Shown: positions 54,325 through 63,349, counted from the stretch's first letter. The stretch: DNA of 64,000 nt from Corynebacterium mucifaciens (GCF_012396315.1 NZ_JAAXPF010000007.1:83292-147291), one strand, 5' to 3'. Notes: generated by a model not told the origin, from the letters alone. Numbers and translations: made by a program.

Positions 54325-56028
54325 ATGGCAACTACCGTCGGCCACTACCTGGCAACCCGCTTGGAGCAGATCGGCCTGGAGCACTACTTCCAGGTCCCGG
54401 GCGACTACAACCTGCAGCTTTTGGACGAGCTGCTCAAAAACGAGAATCTGCAGATGATGAGCTGCACCAACGAGCTCAACGCCGCCTACGCGGCCGAGGG
54501 CTACGCCCGCGCGAACGGCGCATCCGCATGCGTGATCACCTTCAACGTCGGGGCGTTCTCCGCGCTGAACGGTGTCGCCGGCGCCTACGCGGAGCGCCTG
54601 CCCATGATCTTCATCTCCGCAGGCTACAACACCAACGACGAGGCCTCGGGGCGTTTCCTGCACCACACCATCGGCACCACGGACTACTCCTACCAAGAGG
54701 AAATGTTCCGCCCGGTGACCTGCAAGACGGTGCGCATCCTCACCGCGGAGGAGGCCCCGGCAAAGATCGACGACGCCATCGCCACCGCCCTGCGCGAGTC
54801 CAAGCCCTGCTACATCGAAATCGCGTCCAATCTGGCGGACGCCGAATGCCCTGAGCCCCAGCCGGCACGGTTCGAGCGGGCGTGGGAGGTCGGTTACGAC
54901 CGCGAGGCGGTGGAGAAGGCCGCCACGGAGATTGCGGCCCAGCTCAACGCCGCGGAGAAGCCGCTCCTGCTGGCTGGACCGCATCTGCGTCCGTACGGTG
55001 CCGTCGAGGCGTTTCGGCGGGTGGCGGAGGCAATCGGATGCGCCGTGGCTGTGCAGCCGAACGCGAAAAGCTTCTTCCCCGAAGACCACCCGCAGTACAT
55101 CGGGCACTACTTGGGCACCTCCTCCGCGCCGGGCGTTGAGGCCATGGTGGACCTCGCCGATTGCGTGCTCGCGGCGGGTCCAATGTTCACCGACTATTCC
55201 ACGGTGGGGTGGACCACCACCGTGCCGTCGGATAGCGGCTATATCGCGATCGCCGAAAACGGCGTGACCACACCCGAGGCCACGTACACCGGCCTGCCCA
55301 TTGCGGCGGTGCTCGAGGCGCTCGTCGACAAGGTGGAGCGCAACACCGCAACGATCGACCAGTACAACCGCGACGACGTCACCGGGCAGCAGGCCGAATA
55401 CACCCCTGCTGATGACTCGGCGCAGCTCACCCGTGCTGAGATGGTGCACCAGATCAACGAGTTGATCGACGGCAAGTCCACCCTGTTCGCCGAGACCGGC
55501 GACTCCTGGTTCAACGGCCTGCACATGCAGCTGCCCGCCGACGCCGGTTTTGAAATTGAGATGCAGTGGGGTGCCATCGGCTGGTCCGTGCCGTCCTCGC
55601 ACGGCTACGCAGTGGCCAAGGGCCAGGACCACCACACCATCCTCATGGTCGGCGACGGTTCCTTCCAGCTCACCGCGCAAGAGGTGTGCAACATGATCCG
55701 CTACGAGGACAACATCACCGTCATCGTGGTGAACAACACGGGCTACGTCATCGAGTCTGCTCTCCACGAGGGGCCGTACAACTACTACAAGAACTGGGAC
55801 TACGCGGCCCTGGTCAAGGCGTTCAACGCCGAGGACGGCGAAGGCGTAGGGATCACCGCCACCACCGCGGGCGAGCTTCGCGACGCGCTCCGCGTCGCAC
55901 GCGCGAACACCCGCCGCCCGGTGCTGATCGAGGCCCAGATCCCCCACGACGACATGACCCAGGATCTGGTGAAGTGGGGCAAGCCGGTCTCCGCCGCAAT
56001 CGGCCGCCCGCCCGCTAAGCAGCAGTAA
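54325..56028 (+). CDS. pdc: Pyruvate decarboxylase (TPP-dependent, Zymomonas type)
   Basis: Converts pyruvate (or a related 2-oxo acid) to the aldehyde and CO2. 567 residues, against 568 for Zymomonas mobilis Pdc. D27 (in VPGDYN), E50 (in CTNELN) and the pair H113-H114 (LHHTIG) fall at the same numbers as in that enzyme. Y291 is in FTDYSTVGW. The TPP motif begins GDG at 443-445 and ends with NN at 470-471. The active-site Glu is E477 in GYVIESALHEGPYN. EMQWGAIGWS and KNWDYAALVKAF also match. Bacterial Pdc is rare; a phenylpyruvate or indolepyruvate decarboxylase is the alternative, but the match is closer to Pdc. AGGAAAGG precedes the ATG. Confidence 0.85.
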   Translation: MATTVGHYLATRLEQIGLEHYFQVPGDYNLQLLDELLKNENLQMMSCTNELNAAYAAEGYARANGASACVITFNVGAFSALNGVAGAYAERLPMIFISAGYNTNDEASGRFLHHTIGTTDYSYQEEMFRPVTCKTVRILTAEEAPAKIDDAIATALRESKPCYIEIASNLADAECPEPQPARFERAWEVGYDREAVEKAATEIAAQLNAAEKPLLLAGPHLRPYGAVEAFRRVAEAIGCAVAVQPNAKSFFPEDHPQYIGHYLGTSSAPGVEAMVDLADCVLAAGPMFTDYSTVGWTTTVPSDSGYIAIAENGVTTPEATYTGLPIAAVLEALVDKVERNTATIDQYNRDDVTGQQAEYTPADDSAQLTRAEMVHQINELIDGKSTLFAETGDSWFNGLHMQLPADAGFEIEMQWGAIGWSVPSSHGYAVAKGQDHHTILMVGDGSFQLTAQEVCNMIRYEDNITVIVVNNTGYVIESALHEGPYNYYKNWDYAALVKAFNAEDGEGVGITATTAGELRDALRVARANTRRPVLIEAQIPHDDMTQDLVKWGKPVSAAIGRPPAKQQ

Positions 56029-56040
56029 GCCGGGTGCGAG

Positions 56041-56864
56041 CTATCCCCGCTTGGCCTCGGCGGGGGTAGGAAGCAGCGCGAAAATCCACGCGGTGATGAC
56101 AAACGGCCACGTGTACGTGGGGACGGGCAGACCCGACATCGCCCATTGGATACACAGGGTGAGCACCACGCCCGCTGCAGCACCAGCAAGACGCGCCGCC
56201 CAGCTGGCGCGCGGCCAAAGCACCGTCCCCACCGCAATGGCGGCCAAAACCGCCGAGTAATTGAACATGCCGGTGGAGACGGTTTCCACGTCTGCGTGCA
56301 CCGCCCACGCGAGCGCCAAACCGAGCGCGCTGCCTAATAACGCGAACCCGCCGACCTGCACGGACGCGACGCATAGGGCGGTGAGGATGATCAGCCCGGG
56401 CACAATTCCGTCTGCCAGGACCACCTCGGAAAAACCGTCGAAAAGGCCGCTGGTGAGACCGGGACTCAGCTGTGATGATGAGACCGGAGAGGTCGTTTCC
56501 CACAGATTTCCCAGCGGGCCGAAAAGGAGCCCCGCAACAATGCAAAAGGGGGCTGTGACGGCGGGAATGCGGGGGACGCGGTCAAAGACTTGCTGCAGAG
56601 GAATCACCGCGGCAGCGCCCGCTACGGTGAGGGCGGCCGCAATGTGCAGCGGCGCGCATGAGGCGGCGGCTGCAGCCCCAACGAGGGCGCGGTTGTATCC
56701 CATGAGGCCGCGGGAGGTGCCGTCGACATGCAGTGCCGCGGCAAATGCCAGCTGCTCAGCGCCATCGCGCAGACGACCAGCAACCCGCTCGGCGCGTTCT
56801 GCGCGAGGAAGATTTAAGAGAACCCGCGGAAGTACGCACACACTGTGGGAAGTATCGGAGCCAT
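56041..56864 (-). pseudogene. Urea transporter (UT family), nonsense plus frameshift
   Basis: The uninterrupted 3' part (up to about 56750) encodes urea-transporter landmarks: GLMGYNRALVG, AVTAPFCIVAG, and a second-half repeat with TGMFNYSAVLAAIAVG. The missing N-terminus is present in another frame from an ATG at 56864: MAPILPTVCAYFRGFS, then a TAA stop (56816-56814) where relatives have a Gln, then IFLAQNAPSGLLVVCAMALSSW. The frames join near 56745-56755, where about 15 residues also appear to be lost. So the gene carries a nonsense codon and a frameshift/deletion. No urease genes are in the window. Confidence 0.75.
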
Positions 56865-56912
56865 GCTGGGGGAATATACGTGCCTCTGGGCGGAGCTCGC
56901 GCGGCGGCAGAC

Positions 56913-56918
56913 TAGATT
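56913..56918 (+). promoter_or_regulatory. Leaderless -10 (TAGATT) of zupT-like gene
   Basis: TAGATT ends 7 bases before the ATG at 56926. Confidence 0.4.
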
Positions 56919-56925
56919 GCCTTTT

Positions 56926-57717
56926 ATGGACATGGAAGCGCTGGGTTTCTCAGCTGTTGCGGTGGCGTTTGGCCTATCGATGTTTGCGGGTTTGGCTACG
57001 GGGGTAGGGGGCCTTTTGGTAGCCCTGAAGCGCAATCCCAGTGACAGATTCCTCGCCGCCTCCCTGGGTTTTTCGGCCGGCGTGATGGTGTATATCTCGA
57101 TGGTGGAGCTCCTGCCGCAGGGCAGCGACACGCTCACCGACGATGGGATGCGCGGCCAGCTGTGGGGGACCGTCGCCTTTTTCGCCGGCATCGCGGTCAT
57201 CGCCCTGATTGACCGTTTCGTGCCGGAGAACATCAACCCGCACGAGGACCACTCGGGCGCGAATGCCATGGGCAACATCGGTGTGGTCACCGGCCTGGCC
57301 ATCGCCGTGCACAACTTCCCGGAGGGTTTCGCGTCATTCATCTCGGCACTCGAAGACCCGACACTCGGCCTGCCCATCGCGATCGCCATCGCCATCCACA
57401 ACATTCCGGAAGGCGTGGCGGTTGCGGTGCCGCTGCGGGAGGCAACCGGTTCCAAGTGGAAGGCGGCCGGCTGGGCAACCCTGTCGGGTCTCGCCGAGCC
57501 GCTGGGCGCCCTCATCGGCTTCCTCCTGCTGCGTCCGTTCCTAGGCCCCGCAACGCTCGGCGTCGCCTATGCGGCTATCGCCGGCATCATGGTGTACGTC
57601 AGCCTGGACAAGCTGCTGCCTACGGCGATGCAGACCGGCAAGCACCACACCGCCGTGTACGGCCTCATCGCTGGCATGGCCGTCATGGCGGTCAGCCTGC
57701 TCATCCTCCCGGGATAA
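56926..57717 (+). CDS. zupT: ZIP-family metal transporter (ZupT-like)
   Basis: 263 residues with eight hydrophobic segments. The two metal-binding helices carry HNFPEGFASFISA (TM4) and HNIPEGVAVAVP (TM5), the ZIP signature. A short loop with His/Glu/Asp (NPHEDHSG) lies before them. Likely imports zinc and possibly other divalent metals. No Zur-like palindrome was seen upstream, so it may be constitutive. Confidence 0.9.
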   Translation: MDMEALGFSAVAVAFGLSMFAGLATGVGGLLVALKRNPSDRFLAASLGFSAGVMVYISMVELLPQGSDTLTDDGMRGQLWGTVAFFAGIAVIALIDRFVPENINPHEDHSGANAMGNIGVVTGLAIAVHNFPEGFASFISALEDPTLGLPIAIAIAIHNIPEGVAVAVPLREATGSKWKAAGWATLSGLAEPLGALIGFLLLRPFLGPATLGVAYAAIAGIMVYVSLDKLLPTAMQTGKHHTAVYGLIAGMAVMAVSLLILPG

Positions 57718-57806
57718 TGCCTCGGCGTGCAATGGCAATGGCCCCTGTAGTGCTCATTTGGTCGCTGCAGCAGCCCTGTCGTATGCTGAGCAAGCTGTCA
57801 TGCAGC

Positions 57807-57879
57807 GCCCCCATCGTCTAGAGGCCTAGGACTCCGCCCTTTCACGGCGGCAACACGGGTTCGAATCCCGTTGGGGGTA
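57807..57879 (+). tRNA. tRNA-Glu (TTC)
   Basis: Acceptor GCCCCCA (57807-57813) pairs with TGGGGGT (57872-57878), with a G-U end. Anticodon loop CTTTCAC, anticodon TTC at 57841-57843. One base separates it from tRNA-Asp. Confidence 0.95.
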
Positions 57880-57880
57880 C

Positions 57881-57954
57881 GGCCCTGTGGCGCAGTTGGT
57901 TAGCGCGCCGCCCTGTCACGGCGGAGGTCGCGGGTTCAAGTCCCGTCAGGGTCG
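57881..57954 (+). tRNA. tRNA-Asp (GTC), copy 1
   Basis: Acceptor GGCCCTG (57881-57887) pairs with CAGGGTC (57947-57953). Anticodon GTC at 57915-57917. Identical to the copy at 58766, identity extending two bases past the discriminator. Confidence 0.96.
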
Positions 57955-57960
57955 CTCTTT

Positions 57961-57985
57961 GCTCGAGGTTCGCCTCGAGCTTTTT
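57961..57985 (+). terminator. Terminator after tRNA-Glu/Asp
   Basis: GCTCGAGG (57961-57968), loop TTCG, CCTCGAGC (57973-57980), then a run of five T. A UUCG tetraloop makes it very stable. Confidence 0.92.
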
Positions 57986-58014
57986 GCTTTGCGACGGCGC
58001 TACGCCTGCCTCTC

Positions 58015-58681
58015 GTGAATACTCCTTTGCCTGATGCCCACGATGCCATCGTGGACCGCGCCGTGGCACAGGTGGATTGCCCCGATTACAGCGGCTCCCG
58101 GCTGGCGCAGCACGCGTTTGAGTCGAAGATCAACGGCAAGAGCATCGCCGAGCTGCGTGCGATGGAAGCGGCGGATCTCGCGGAGTGGTCTGAGCGCGTG
58201 GACGCCCCGCGCGTGGCGTCGCAGGCGGCGTCCGTACGCGCAGCGCGTGAAGATGATCCGCCACTTGGGCTCCGCACTTAGCGGCGCCACCTACGTCTTC
58301 GACAAGCCCCCGCGGGCCTGCACGCCGCAGATATTGACCGCCTCAACGGCCTGCTCACCGCGCTTCGGGACATAGGCAAGCCTGAAGAAGCCGGCGCCGG
58401 CGTACGCGCTGGACGAGCCCACCAACGGCCTGCACCTCACCGGCACCGCGCGTCTGGTGGACTTGTTCGACAGGCTCGTGGATAACGGAGCGGCCGTCAT
58501 CGTCGTCGAGCACAACCTCGCGCTGGTTTCGCGCGCCGACTATGTCATCGACCTCGGCCCGGGGGCGGGCTCCGCGGGTGGGCAGGTGGTGGCCACGGGG
58601 ACGGTGCGCGACATCGTCGCGCGGCACGCGGACACGGGCTCCGAAACGGGGCGTTACCTTTCCTACGCAGGCGATTTGTAG
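58015..58681 (+). pseudogene. Decayed UvrA-like (DrrC-type) ABC protein
   Basis: Pieces of an excinuclease-A-like protein appear in order in different frames. Frame 1 gives SKINGKSIAELRAM and LAEWSERV, frame 2 gives KMIRHLGSALSGATYVFDKP (Walker B region with D-K in place of D-E), frame 3 gives GLHAADIDRLNGLL. A return to a further frame gives YALDEPTNGLHL, VIVVEHNLAL and VIDLGPGAGSAGG. So several frameshifts and the loss of most of the N-terminal part and of sequence between the two ABC modules have occurred. It resembles the drug-resistance UvrA2/DrrC branch rather than UvrA itself. Not expected to make a functional product. Confidence 0.75.
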
Positions 58682-58765
58682 CAGTGTGACGGGTCTGTGT
58701 AATGTAACAACTCGTGCAAGCAACAGTGTGAAACGCGCTGGAGCGGACACGAAAAAAGAGAATAT

Positions 58766-58839
58766 GGCCCTGTGGCGCAGTTGGTTAGCGCGCCGCCCTG
58801 TCACGGCGGAGGTCGCGGGTTCAAGTCCCGTCAGGGTCG
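58766..58839 (+). tRNA. tRNA-Asp (GTC), copy 2
   Basis: Exact copy of the tRNA at 57881, followed 28 bases later by tRNA-Phe. Confidence 0.96.
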
Positions 58840-58867
58840 CTGAATTGCTTGGAAAACGAGTAGTTCT

Positions 58868-58940
58868 GGCCAGATAGCTCAGTCGGTAGAGCACACGCCT
58901 GAAAAGTGTGGGGTCGCCAGTTCGATCCTGGCTCTGGCCA
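58868..58940 (+). tRNA. tRNA-Phe (GAA)
   Basis: Acceptor GGCCAGA (58868-58874) pairs with TCTGGCC (58933-58939). Anticodon loop CTGAAAA, GAA at 58901-58903. A strong terminator follows. Confidence 0.96.
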
Positions 58941-58946
58941 CACACC

Positions 58947-58986
58947 TGCGAAACCCCTTCCGCACCAAAGCGGAAGGGGTTTCGCA
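58947..58986 (+). terminator. Terminator after tRNA-Phe
   Basis: A 17-bp perfect stem, TGCGAAACCCCTTCCGC (58947-58963) with its complement (58970-58986), loop ACCAAA. The -10 of the next gene begins at the very next base. Confidence 0.88.
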
Positions 58987-58992
58987 TATAGT
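58987..58992 (+). promoter_or_regulatory. Leaderless -10 (TATAGT) of the acetyltransferase gene
   Basis: TATAGT ends 7 bases before the ATG at 59000 and abuts the preceding terminator stem. Confidence 0.5.
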
Positions 58993-58999
58993 CGTCCGC

Positions 59000-59290
59000 A
59001 TGTCTGTACAGCCTGAATTTTCCGTGCAAAAGAACGAAGCAGCCGGACAGTACGAAATCCTCGTCGACGACGAGGTTGCCGGCTTCGCCACCTACGCCGA
59101 CGCGGACGGCGTGCGCGACCTGCCCCACACCGTGGTAGACCCGAAGTTCCGCGGCCAGGGGTTGTCCAAGCCGCTGATCCAGGCGGCGCTCGACGACGCA
59201 CGCGCGGACGGCCTCAAGGTCACCCCGACGTGCCCCGCGGTGGAGCGCTTCATCGACCAGAACCCGTCCTACCGGGACCTGCTGGCCTAA
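59000..59290 (+). CDS. Small GNAT acetyltransferase (YjdJ-type)
   Basis: 96 residues, the minimal GNAT domain: strands [19 protein letters not shown] and AGFATYAD, then [25 protein letters not shown], which is the acetyl-CoA loop (R-x-x-G-x-[SG]), then [18 protein letters not shown]. The small YjdJ/GNAT_2 family has unknown substrate. It overlaps the convergent cysE gene by 4 bases. Confidence 0.85.
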   Translation: MSVQPEFSVQKNEAAGQYEILVDDEVAGFATYADADGVRDLPHTVVDPKFRGQGLSKPLIQAALDDARADGLKVTPTCPAVERFIDQNPSYRDLLA

Positions 59291-59886
59291 ATGATGTAGC
59301 TGCCCGTATCCACGTAGCAGTCCGGGTCCACCAACCGAACGTGCTCGTCCGTCTTGCGGGGGCGGAACTTTGCGGGAATACCAACCGCGATGGAGTTTTC
59401 CGGCACGTCCTTGGTCACCACCGCGTTCGCGCCGACGGCGGAGCCGGCACCGATGGTCACTGGCCCTAGCACCTTCGCCCCCGCGCCGATAGTGACGTTG
59501 TCCCCGATCGTGGGGTGGCGCTTGGTCTGCGTGAGCACCTGACCGCCAAGGGTGACCCCGTGGTAGAGCATCACGCCGTCGCCGATCTCTGCGGTCTCAC
59601 CGATGACGATGCCCATGCCGTGGTCGATGAAGAAGCGGCGGCCGATCGTCGCCCCCGGGTGGATTTCAATGCCGGTGAGGAAGCGGTTGAACTGCGCCAG
59701 CATGCGCGCGGGTCCCTTAATATCGCGCTCCCACATGGCGTGGCAGATGCGGTGCACCCAGATGGCGTGCAAGCCCGAATACACGATGGCATTCTCTACG
59801 TCGCCGCGAGCGGCCGGATCGTGCTCGCGCGCGTTTTCCAGATCCTCGCGCACGGTGGAGATGACCTTTGTAGCCAGGGAAAGCAT
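59287..59886 (-). CDS. cysE: Serine O-acetyltransferase
   Basis: Makes O-acetylserine for cysteine synthesis. 199 residues: N-terminal helical domain, then the left-handed beta-helix with [31 protein letters not shown] (active-site His region) and [34 protein letters not shown]. It is the short, EpsC-like form. The ATG follows TACACT (59899 to 59894) by 7 bases, so a separate leaderless transcript is likely in addition to read-through from cysK. Confidence 0.93.
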   Translation of the reverse strand: MLSLATKVISTVREDLENAREHDPAARGDVENAIVYSGLHAIWVHRICHAMWERDIKGPARMLAQFNRFLTGIEIHPGATIGRRFFIDHGMGIVIGETAEIGDGVMLYHGVTLGGQVLTQTKRHPTIGDNVTIGAGAKVLGPVTIGAGSAVGANAVVTKDVPENSIAVGIPAKFRPRKTDEHVRLVDPDCYVDTGSYII

Positions 59887-59893
59887 GGGGCGA

Positions 59894-59899
59894 AGTGTA
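59894..59899 (-). promoter_or_regulatory. Leaderless -10 (TACACT) of cysE
   Basis: On the minus strand TACACT ends 7 bases before the cysE ATG at 59886, downstream of the cysK-cysE hairpin. Confidence 0.45.
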
Positions 59900-59931
59900 C
59901 CCAGATGCCCATTCTGGGCGGGGATAAACAT

Positions 59932-59968
59932 TCCCCCACGCGTCCGGCGTTTGCCGGGGCGTGGGGGA
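59932..59968. terminator. cysK-cysE intergenic hairpin
   Basis: TCCCCCACGC (59932-59941) pairs with GCGTGGGGGA (59959-59968), enclosing an inner stem CCGGC/GCCGG with loop GTTT. No long T-run follows on the minus strand, so it may be a partial terminator that separates cysK from cysE. Confidence 0.65.
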
Positions 59969-59993
59969 GCGTCAGCTCGTCGATTAGCAGCCG

Positions 59994-60935
59994 CTAGTCG
60001 CGGATGTCCTCGTAGAGCACGGTGGAGACGTAGCGCTCACCGAAGTCGCACGCGATGGTGACGATGGTCTTGCCCTCGTTCTCGGGACGGGACGCGACCT
60101 CCAGGGCCGCCTTGATGTTGGCGCCGGTGGAGATGCCGCCGAGGATCGCGTCCTTGACCGCGAGCTCGCGGGAGGTTGCGACCGCGTCCTCGTTGGTCAC
60201 GGCGATGATCTCGTCCACGATGTTGCGGTCGAGCGTGCCCGGCACGAAGTTTGCGCCCAGGCCCTGGATCTTGTGCGGGCCAGCCTCGCCCTTGGACAGC
60301 AGCGGGGACGCCGCCGGCTCAACGGCGATGGCCTTGAAGTCGGGGTTTTGCTCCTTGAGGTACTTGCCCGCGCCGGAGATGGTGCCACCGGTGCCCACGC
60401 CGGCCACCAGGATGTCGACCTGGCCGTCGGTGTCGTTCCAGATCTCCGGGCCGGTGGTGGCGTAGTGGATCTTCGGGTTGGCCTCGTTCTCAAACTGGCG
60501 GGCCAGGATCGCGCCCTCGTTCTGCTCAACCAGCTCGTTGGCCTTCTCCACGGCGCCCTTCATGCCGGCCGCACCCGGGGTGAGCACGATTTCTGCACCG
60601 TAGGCGCGCAGCAGCACGCGGCGCTCGTTGGACATCGTCTCCGGCATGGTGAGGATGACCTTGTAGCCCTTGGCTGCGCCCGCGAGGGCGAGGGCGATGC
60701 CGGTGTTGCCGGAGGTTGCCTCGATGATGGTGCCGCCGGGCTTCAGATCGCCGGAGGCCTCTGCGGCCTCGACGATGGCCTTACCAATGCGGTCCTTCAC
60801 GGAGTTGGCCGGGTTGTAAAACTCCAGCTTTGCCAGCACGCGGGCCTTCGCGCCGTGTGCCTCGGTGATGTCCGTCAGCTCTACCAGCGGGGTGCCGCCG
60901 ATGAGATCCAATACGTTGCTTGCAATCTTTGCCAT
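59994..60935 (-). CDS. cysK: Cysteine synthase A (O-acetylserine sulfhydrylase)
   Basis: Forms cysteine from O-acetylserine and sulfide. 313 residues. PLP Lys is K47 in [14 protein letters not shown] at 74-79 binds substrate; [12 protein letters not shown] binds the PLP phosphate. AGGAGGGG lies upstream of the ATG. cysE follows on the same strand after a hairpin. Its divergent neighbour, 269 bases away, is ramA. Confidence 0.95.
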   Translation of the reverse strand: MAKIASNVLDLIGGTPLVELTDITEAHGAKARVLAKLEFYNPANSVKDRIGKAIVEAAEASGDLKPGGTIIEATSGNTGIALALAGAAKGYKVILTMPETMSNERRVLLRAYGAEIVLTPGAAGMKGAVEKANELVEQNEGAILARQFENEANPKIHYATTGPEIWNDTDGQVDILVAGVGTGGTISGAGKYLKEQNPDFKAIAVEPAASPLLSKGEAGPHKIQGLGANFVPGTLDRNIVDEIIAVTNEDAVATSRELAVKDAILGGISTGANIKAALEVASRPENEGKTIVTIACDFGERYVSTVLYEDIRD

Positions 60936-61099
60936 TGTGATCCCCTCCTGGGGTTTCGTGGATTTTGTCGTGTCCGTAGCACAGCTTACACGGCCGACTA
61001 GACTGGATGGTTCACTTGTGCCGTACCGGGTAGTTCATGAGGGTGGTGGCGCCGGGACTGCTCATCGTCTCGAGCCGTGTCTGCCCAGCGGGGTTAAGT

Positions 61100-61127
61100 T
61101 TGGCTACCCCCGTTCGCGCGATATGCT
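61100..61127 (+). promoter_or_regulatory. Promoter of ramA
   Basis: TTGGCT (61100-61105) and TATGCT (61122-61127), 16 bases apart, give a start near 61134 and a leader of about 70 bases with GGAAGG before the ATG. The C-runs around it (61105-61111 and 61161-61167) resemble RamA half-sites, fitting autoregulation. Confidence 0.55.
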
Positions 61128-61204
61128 TGTACTGTTTCCGAGTCCTGTTCGGCTCCTTGTGTGCCCCCCACGGGTGCACCCGAAAACGGTGGAAGGCGGC
61201 ACGT

Positions 61205-62053
61205 ATGACGATGGATGCGCAGCGCATCAAGGACGACGATGACGCGATCCGTGCGGCACTGACCGCGTTGAAGACCGCAACCGGGATTCCGGTCGCCATG
61301 TACGGCACCCTCTTGGCGGATGACCGGATCCAGATCACGCAGTGGATCGGCCTCCGCACCCCGGCGCTGCAGAACCTGACGATCGCGGAAGGTGCCGGCG
61401 TGGGCGGGCGCGTCGTGTCCACGCGCCGGGCGGTGGGCATCGCCGATTACACCCGCGCGTCCGTGATCTCCCACGAGTACGACCAGCAGATCCAAGACGA
61501 GGGGTTGCACTCCATCGTCGCCGTTCCGGTGATCGTGCAGCGCGAGATCCGGGGCGTGCTCTACGTGGGCGTGCATTCCCCGGTGCGGCTGGGTGACAAG
61601 GTCATCGAAGAGGTGGCCATGACCGCGCGCACCCTCGAGCAGGAGCTTGCGGTCAACGCGGCGTTCCGCTCCTCTGACGGCCCAGAGCGCGCGGGTTCAA
61701 AGGCTGGCCGCTCGATGAACGGCGCCGAGTGGGAACAGGTGCGTGCGACGCACTCGAAGCTGCGCATGCTGACCAACCGCGTGGAGGACGAGGCGCTGCG
61801 CAAGGAATTGGAGCAGCTGTGCGAGCAGCTGGTGTCCCCGGTCACGGTGAAGCAGACCACCAAGCTCTCTGCACGCGAGCTCGACGTCCTCGCGTGCGTG
61901 GCACTCGGCCACACCAACGTCGAGGCCGCCGCCGAGATGGGCATCGGCGCCGAGACCGTCAAGTCCTACCTGCGCAGCGTCATGCGAAAGCTCGGCGCGC
62001 ACACCCGCTACGAGGCGGTCAACGCGGCCCGCCGCATCGGCGCGCTGCCGTAA
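61205..62053 (+). CDS. ramA: LuxR-type regulator of acetate metabolism, RamA
   Basis: 282 residues, the length I recall for C. glutamicum RamA. The N-terminal half is a GAF-like domain (GTLLADDRIQITQWIG, GVGGRVVSTRRAVGIADY). The C-terminal LuxR helix-turn-helix has LSARELDVLACVALGHTNVEAAAEMGIGAETVKSYLRSVMRKL. Position next to cysK-cysE is as in C. glutamicum. It activates acetate and central carbon genes there; the CoA-transferase actA in this window is a plausible indirect target. A second in-frame ATG lies two codons on. Confidence 0.88.
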   Translation: MTMDAQRIKDDDDAIRAALTALKTATGIPVAMYGTLLADDRIQITQWIGLRTPALQNLTIAEGAGVGGRVVSTRRAVGIADYTRASVISHEYDQQIQDEGLHSIVAVPVIVQREIRGVLYVGVHSPVRLGDKVIEEVAMTARTLEQELAVNAAFRSSDGPERAGSKAGRSMNGAEWEQVRATHSKLRMLTNRVEDEALRKELEQLCEQLVSPVTVKQTTKLSARELDVLACVALGHTNVEAAAEMGIGAETVKSYLRSVMRKLGAHTRYEAVNAARRIGALP

Positions 62054-62085
62054 GCAGTTGCTTATCGACGTCCCTCACGGTTCTG

Positions 62086-62091
62086 TACTGT
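62086..62091 (+). promoter_or_regulatory. Leaderless -10 (TACTGT) of murA
   Basis: TACTGT ends 7 bases before the GTG at 62099 and overlaps the alternative GTG at 62090, which therefore could not be on a transcript from this promoter. Confidence 0.45.
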
Positions 62092-62098
62092 GGCGGAC

Positions 62099-63349
62099 GT
62101 GAAAGAACGGTTCTTGGTAACAGGTGGCGCCCGGCTGACGGGTGAAGTTCGAGTCGACGGCGCAAAGAACAGCGTGCTCAAACTCATGGCGGCGTCACTG
62201 TTGGCCGAAGGCACCACCACACTGCGCAATTGCCCCCAGATCTTGGATGTTCCCCTCATGCGCGACGTTTTGGTCGGCCTGGGGTGCGAGGTGGAGATCG
62301 AGGGCGATGTCGTCCGGATTCACACCCCCGCGGTGGTTTCCCCGCACGCTGACTTTGACGCCGTGCGCCAGTTCCGCGCTTCTGTGGCGGTGCTCGGCCC
62401 CTTGGTTGCGCGGTGCACCGAGGCACACGTGGCCCTGCCGGGTGGCGACGCGATCGGGTCACGCCCCCTAGACATGCACCAGTCTGGCCTGGAGAAACTG
62501 GGCGCGACCACCCACATCGAGCACGGGGCCGTGGTCGCCCGGGCTGAGAAGCTCACCGGCGCGTCGATCAAACTAGATTTTCCGTCCGTCGGCGCCACGG
62601 AAAACATTGTCACCGCGGCGGTCCTCGCCGATGGCCGGACGGTGCTGGATAACGCCGCGCGCGAGCCGGAGGTCGTCGACCTGTGCTCGATGCTCAACGC
62701 CATGGGGGCGCGGATCGAGGGCGCGGGTACCTCGCAGATTACGGTCGACGGGGTCGATGCGTTGTCCCCCACGGAGCACACGGTGGTGGGCGACCGCATC
62801 GTCGCCGGCACGTGGGCGTACGCGGCGGCCATGACCCAGGGCGATATCACGGTCACCGGCGCGGCCCCCGGCCATCTTCACCTCGCGCTGTCCAAGCTGA
62901 AGCTGGCGGGTGCAGACATCGAGACCTACGACAACGGCTTCCGCGTACGCATGAACCAGCGCCCCCGCGCCGTGGACTACCAAACCCTGCCGTACCCCGG
63001 ATTCCCCACCGACCTGCAGCCGATGGCAATTGCGCTGTCCACCATCGCCGACGGCGTTTCGGTCATTACCGAGAACGTCTTCGAGGCGCGGTTCCGCTTT
63101 GTGGACGAGATGCTTCGCCTCGGCGCGGACGCGACGGTCGACGGCCACCACGTGATGCTGCGCGGCGTGGACACGCTTTCTTCCACCGATGTCTGGTCAT
63201 CCGACATCCGCGCCGGCGCTGGCCTGGTGCTTGCCGGCCTGGTGGCGGAAGGGGAGACCACGGTGCACGGGGTGCACCACATCGACCGCGGCTACCCGGC
63301 GTTTGTGGAGCAACTCAACGCGCTTGGGGCGCATGTAGAACGCGTCTAA
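62099..63349 (+). CDS. murA: UDP-N-acetylglucosamine 1-carboxyvinyltransferase with Asp active site
   Basis: First committed step of peptidoglycan synthesis: adds enolpyruvate to UDP-GlcNAc. 416 residues from the GTG at 62099. K23-N24 (DGAKNS), [13 protein letters not shown], and the active-site loop [13 protein letters not shown], where Asp117 replaces the Cys that fosfomycin alkylates. The same replacement is known in mycobacterial MurA and gives intrinsic fosfomycin resistance. The C-terminal half has [12 protein letters not shown] and [14 protein letters not shown]. The rRNA operon follows on the same strand. Confidence 0.93.
   Translation: MKERFLVTGGARLTGEVRVDGAKNSVLKLMAASLLAEGTTTLRNCPQILDVPLMRDVLVGLGCEVEIEGDVVRIHTPAVVSPHADFDAVRQFRASVAVLGPLVARCTEAHVALPGGDAIGSRPLDMHQSGLEKLGATTHIEHGAVVARAEKLTGASIKLDFPSVGATENIVTAAVLADGRTVLDNAAREPEVVDLCSMLNAMGARIEGAGTSQITVDGVDALSPTEHTVVGDRIVAGTWAYAAAMTQGDITVTGAAPGHLHLALSKLKLAGADIETYDNGFRVRMNQRPRAVDYQTLPYPGFPTDLQPMAIALSTIADGVSVITENVFEARFRFVDEMLRLGADATVDGHHVMLRGVDTLSSTDVWSSDIRAGAGLVLAGLVAEGETTVHGVHHIDRGYPAFVEQLNALGAHVERV

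Larger units (their letters stand above)
57957..58765. repeat. Segment bounded by identical tRNA-Asp copies
   Basis: A 76-bp sequence (57881-57956 and 58766-58841) is repeated exactly and flanks about 0.8 kb that contains a terminator and a decayed UvrA-like gene. The layout could come from tandem duplication of the tRNA with intervening DNA or from excision of a tRNA-targeted element. No integrase or transposase was seen. Confidence 0.55.
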
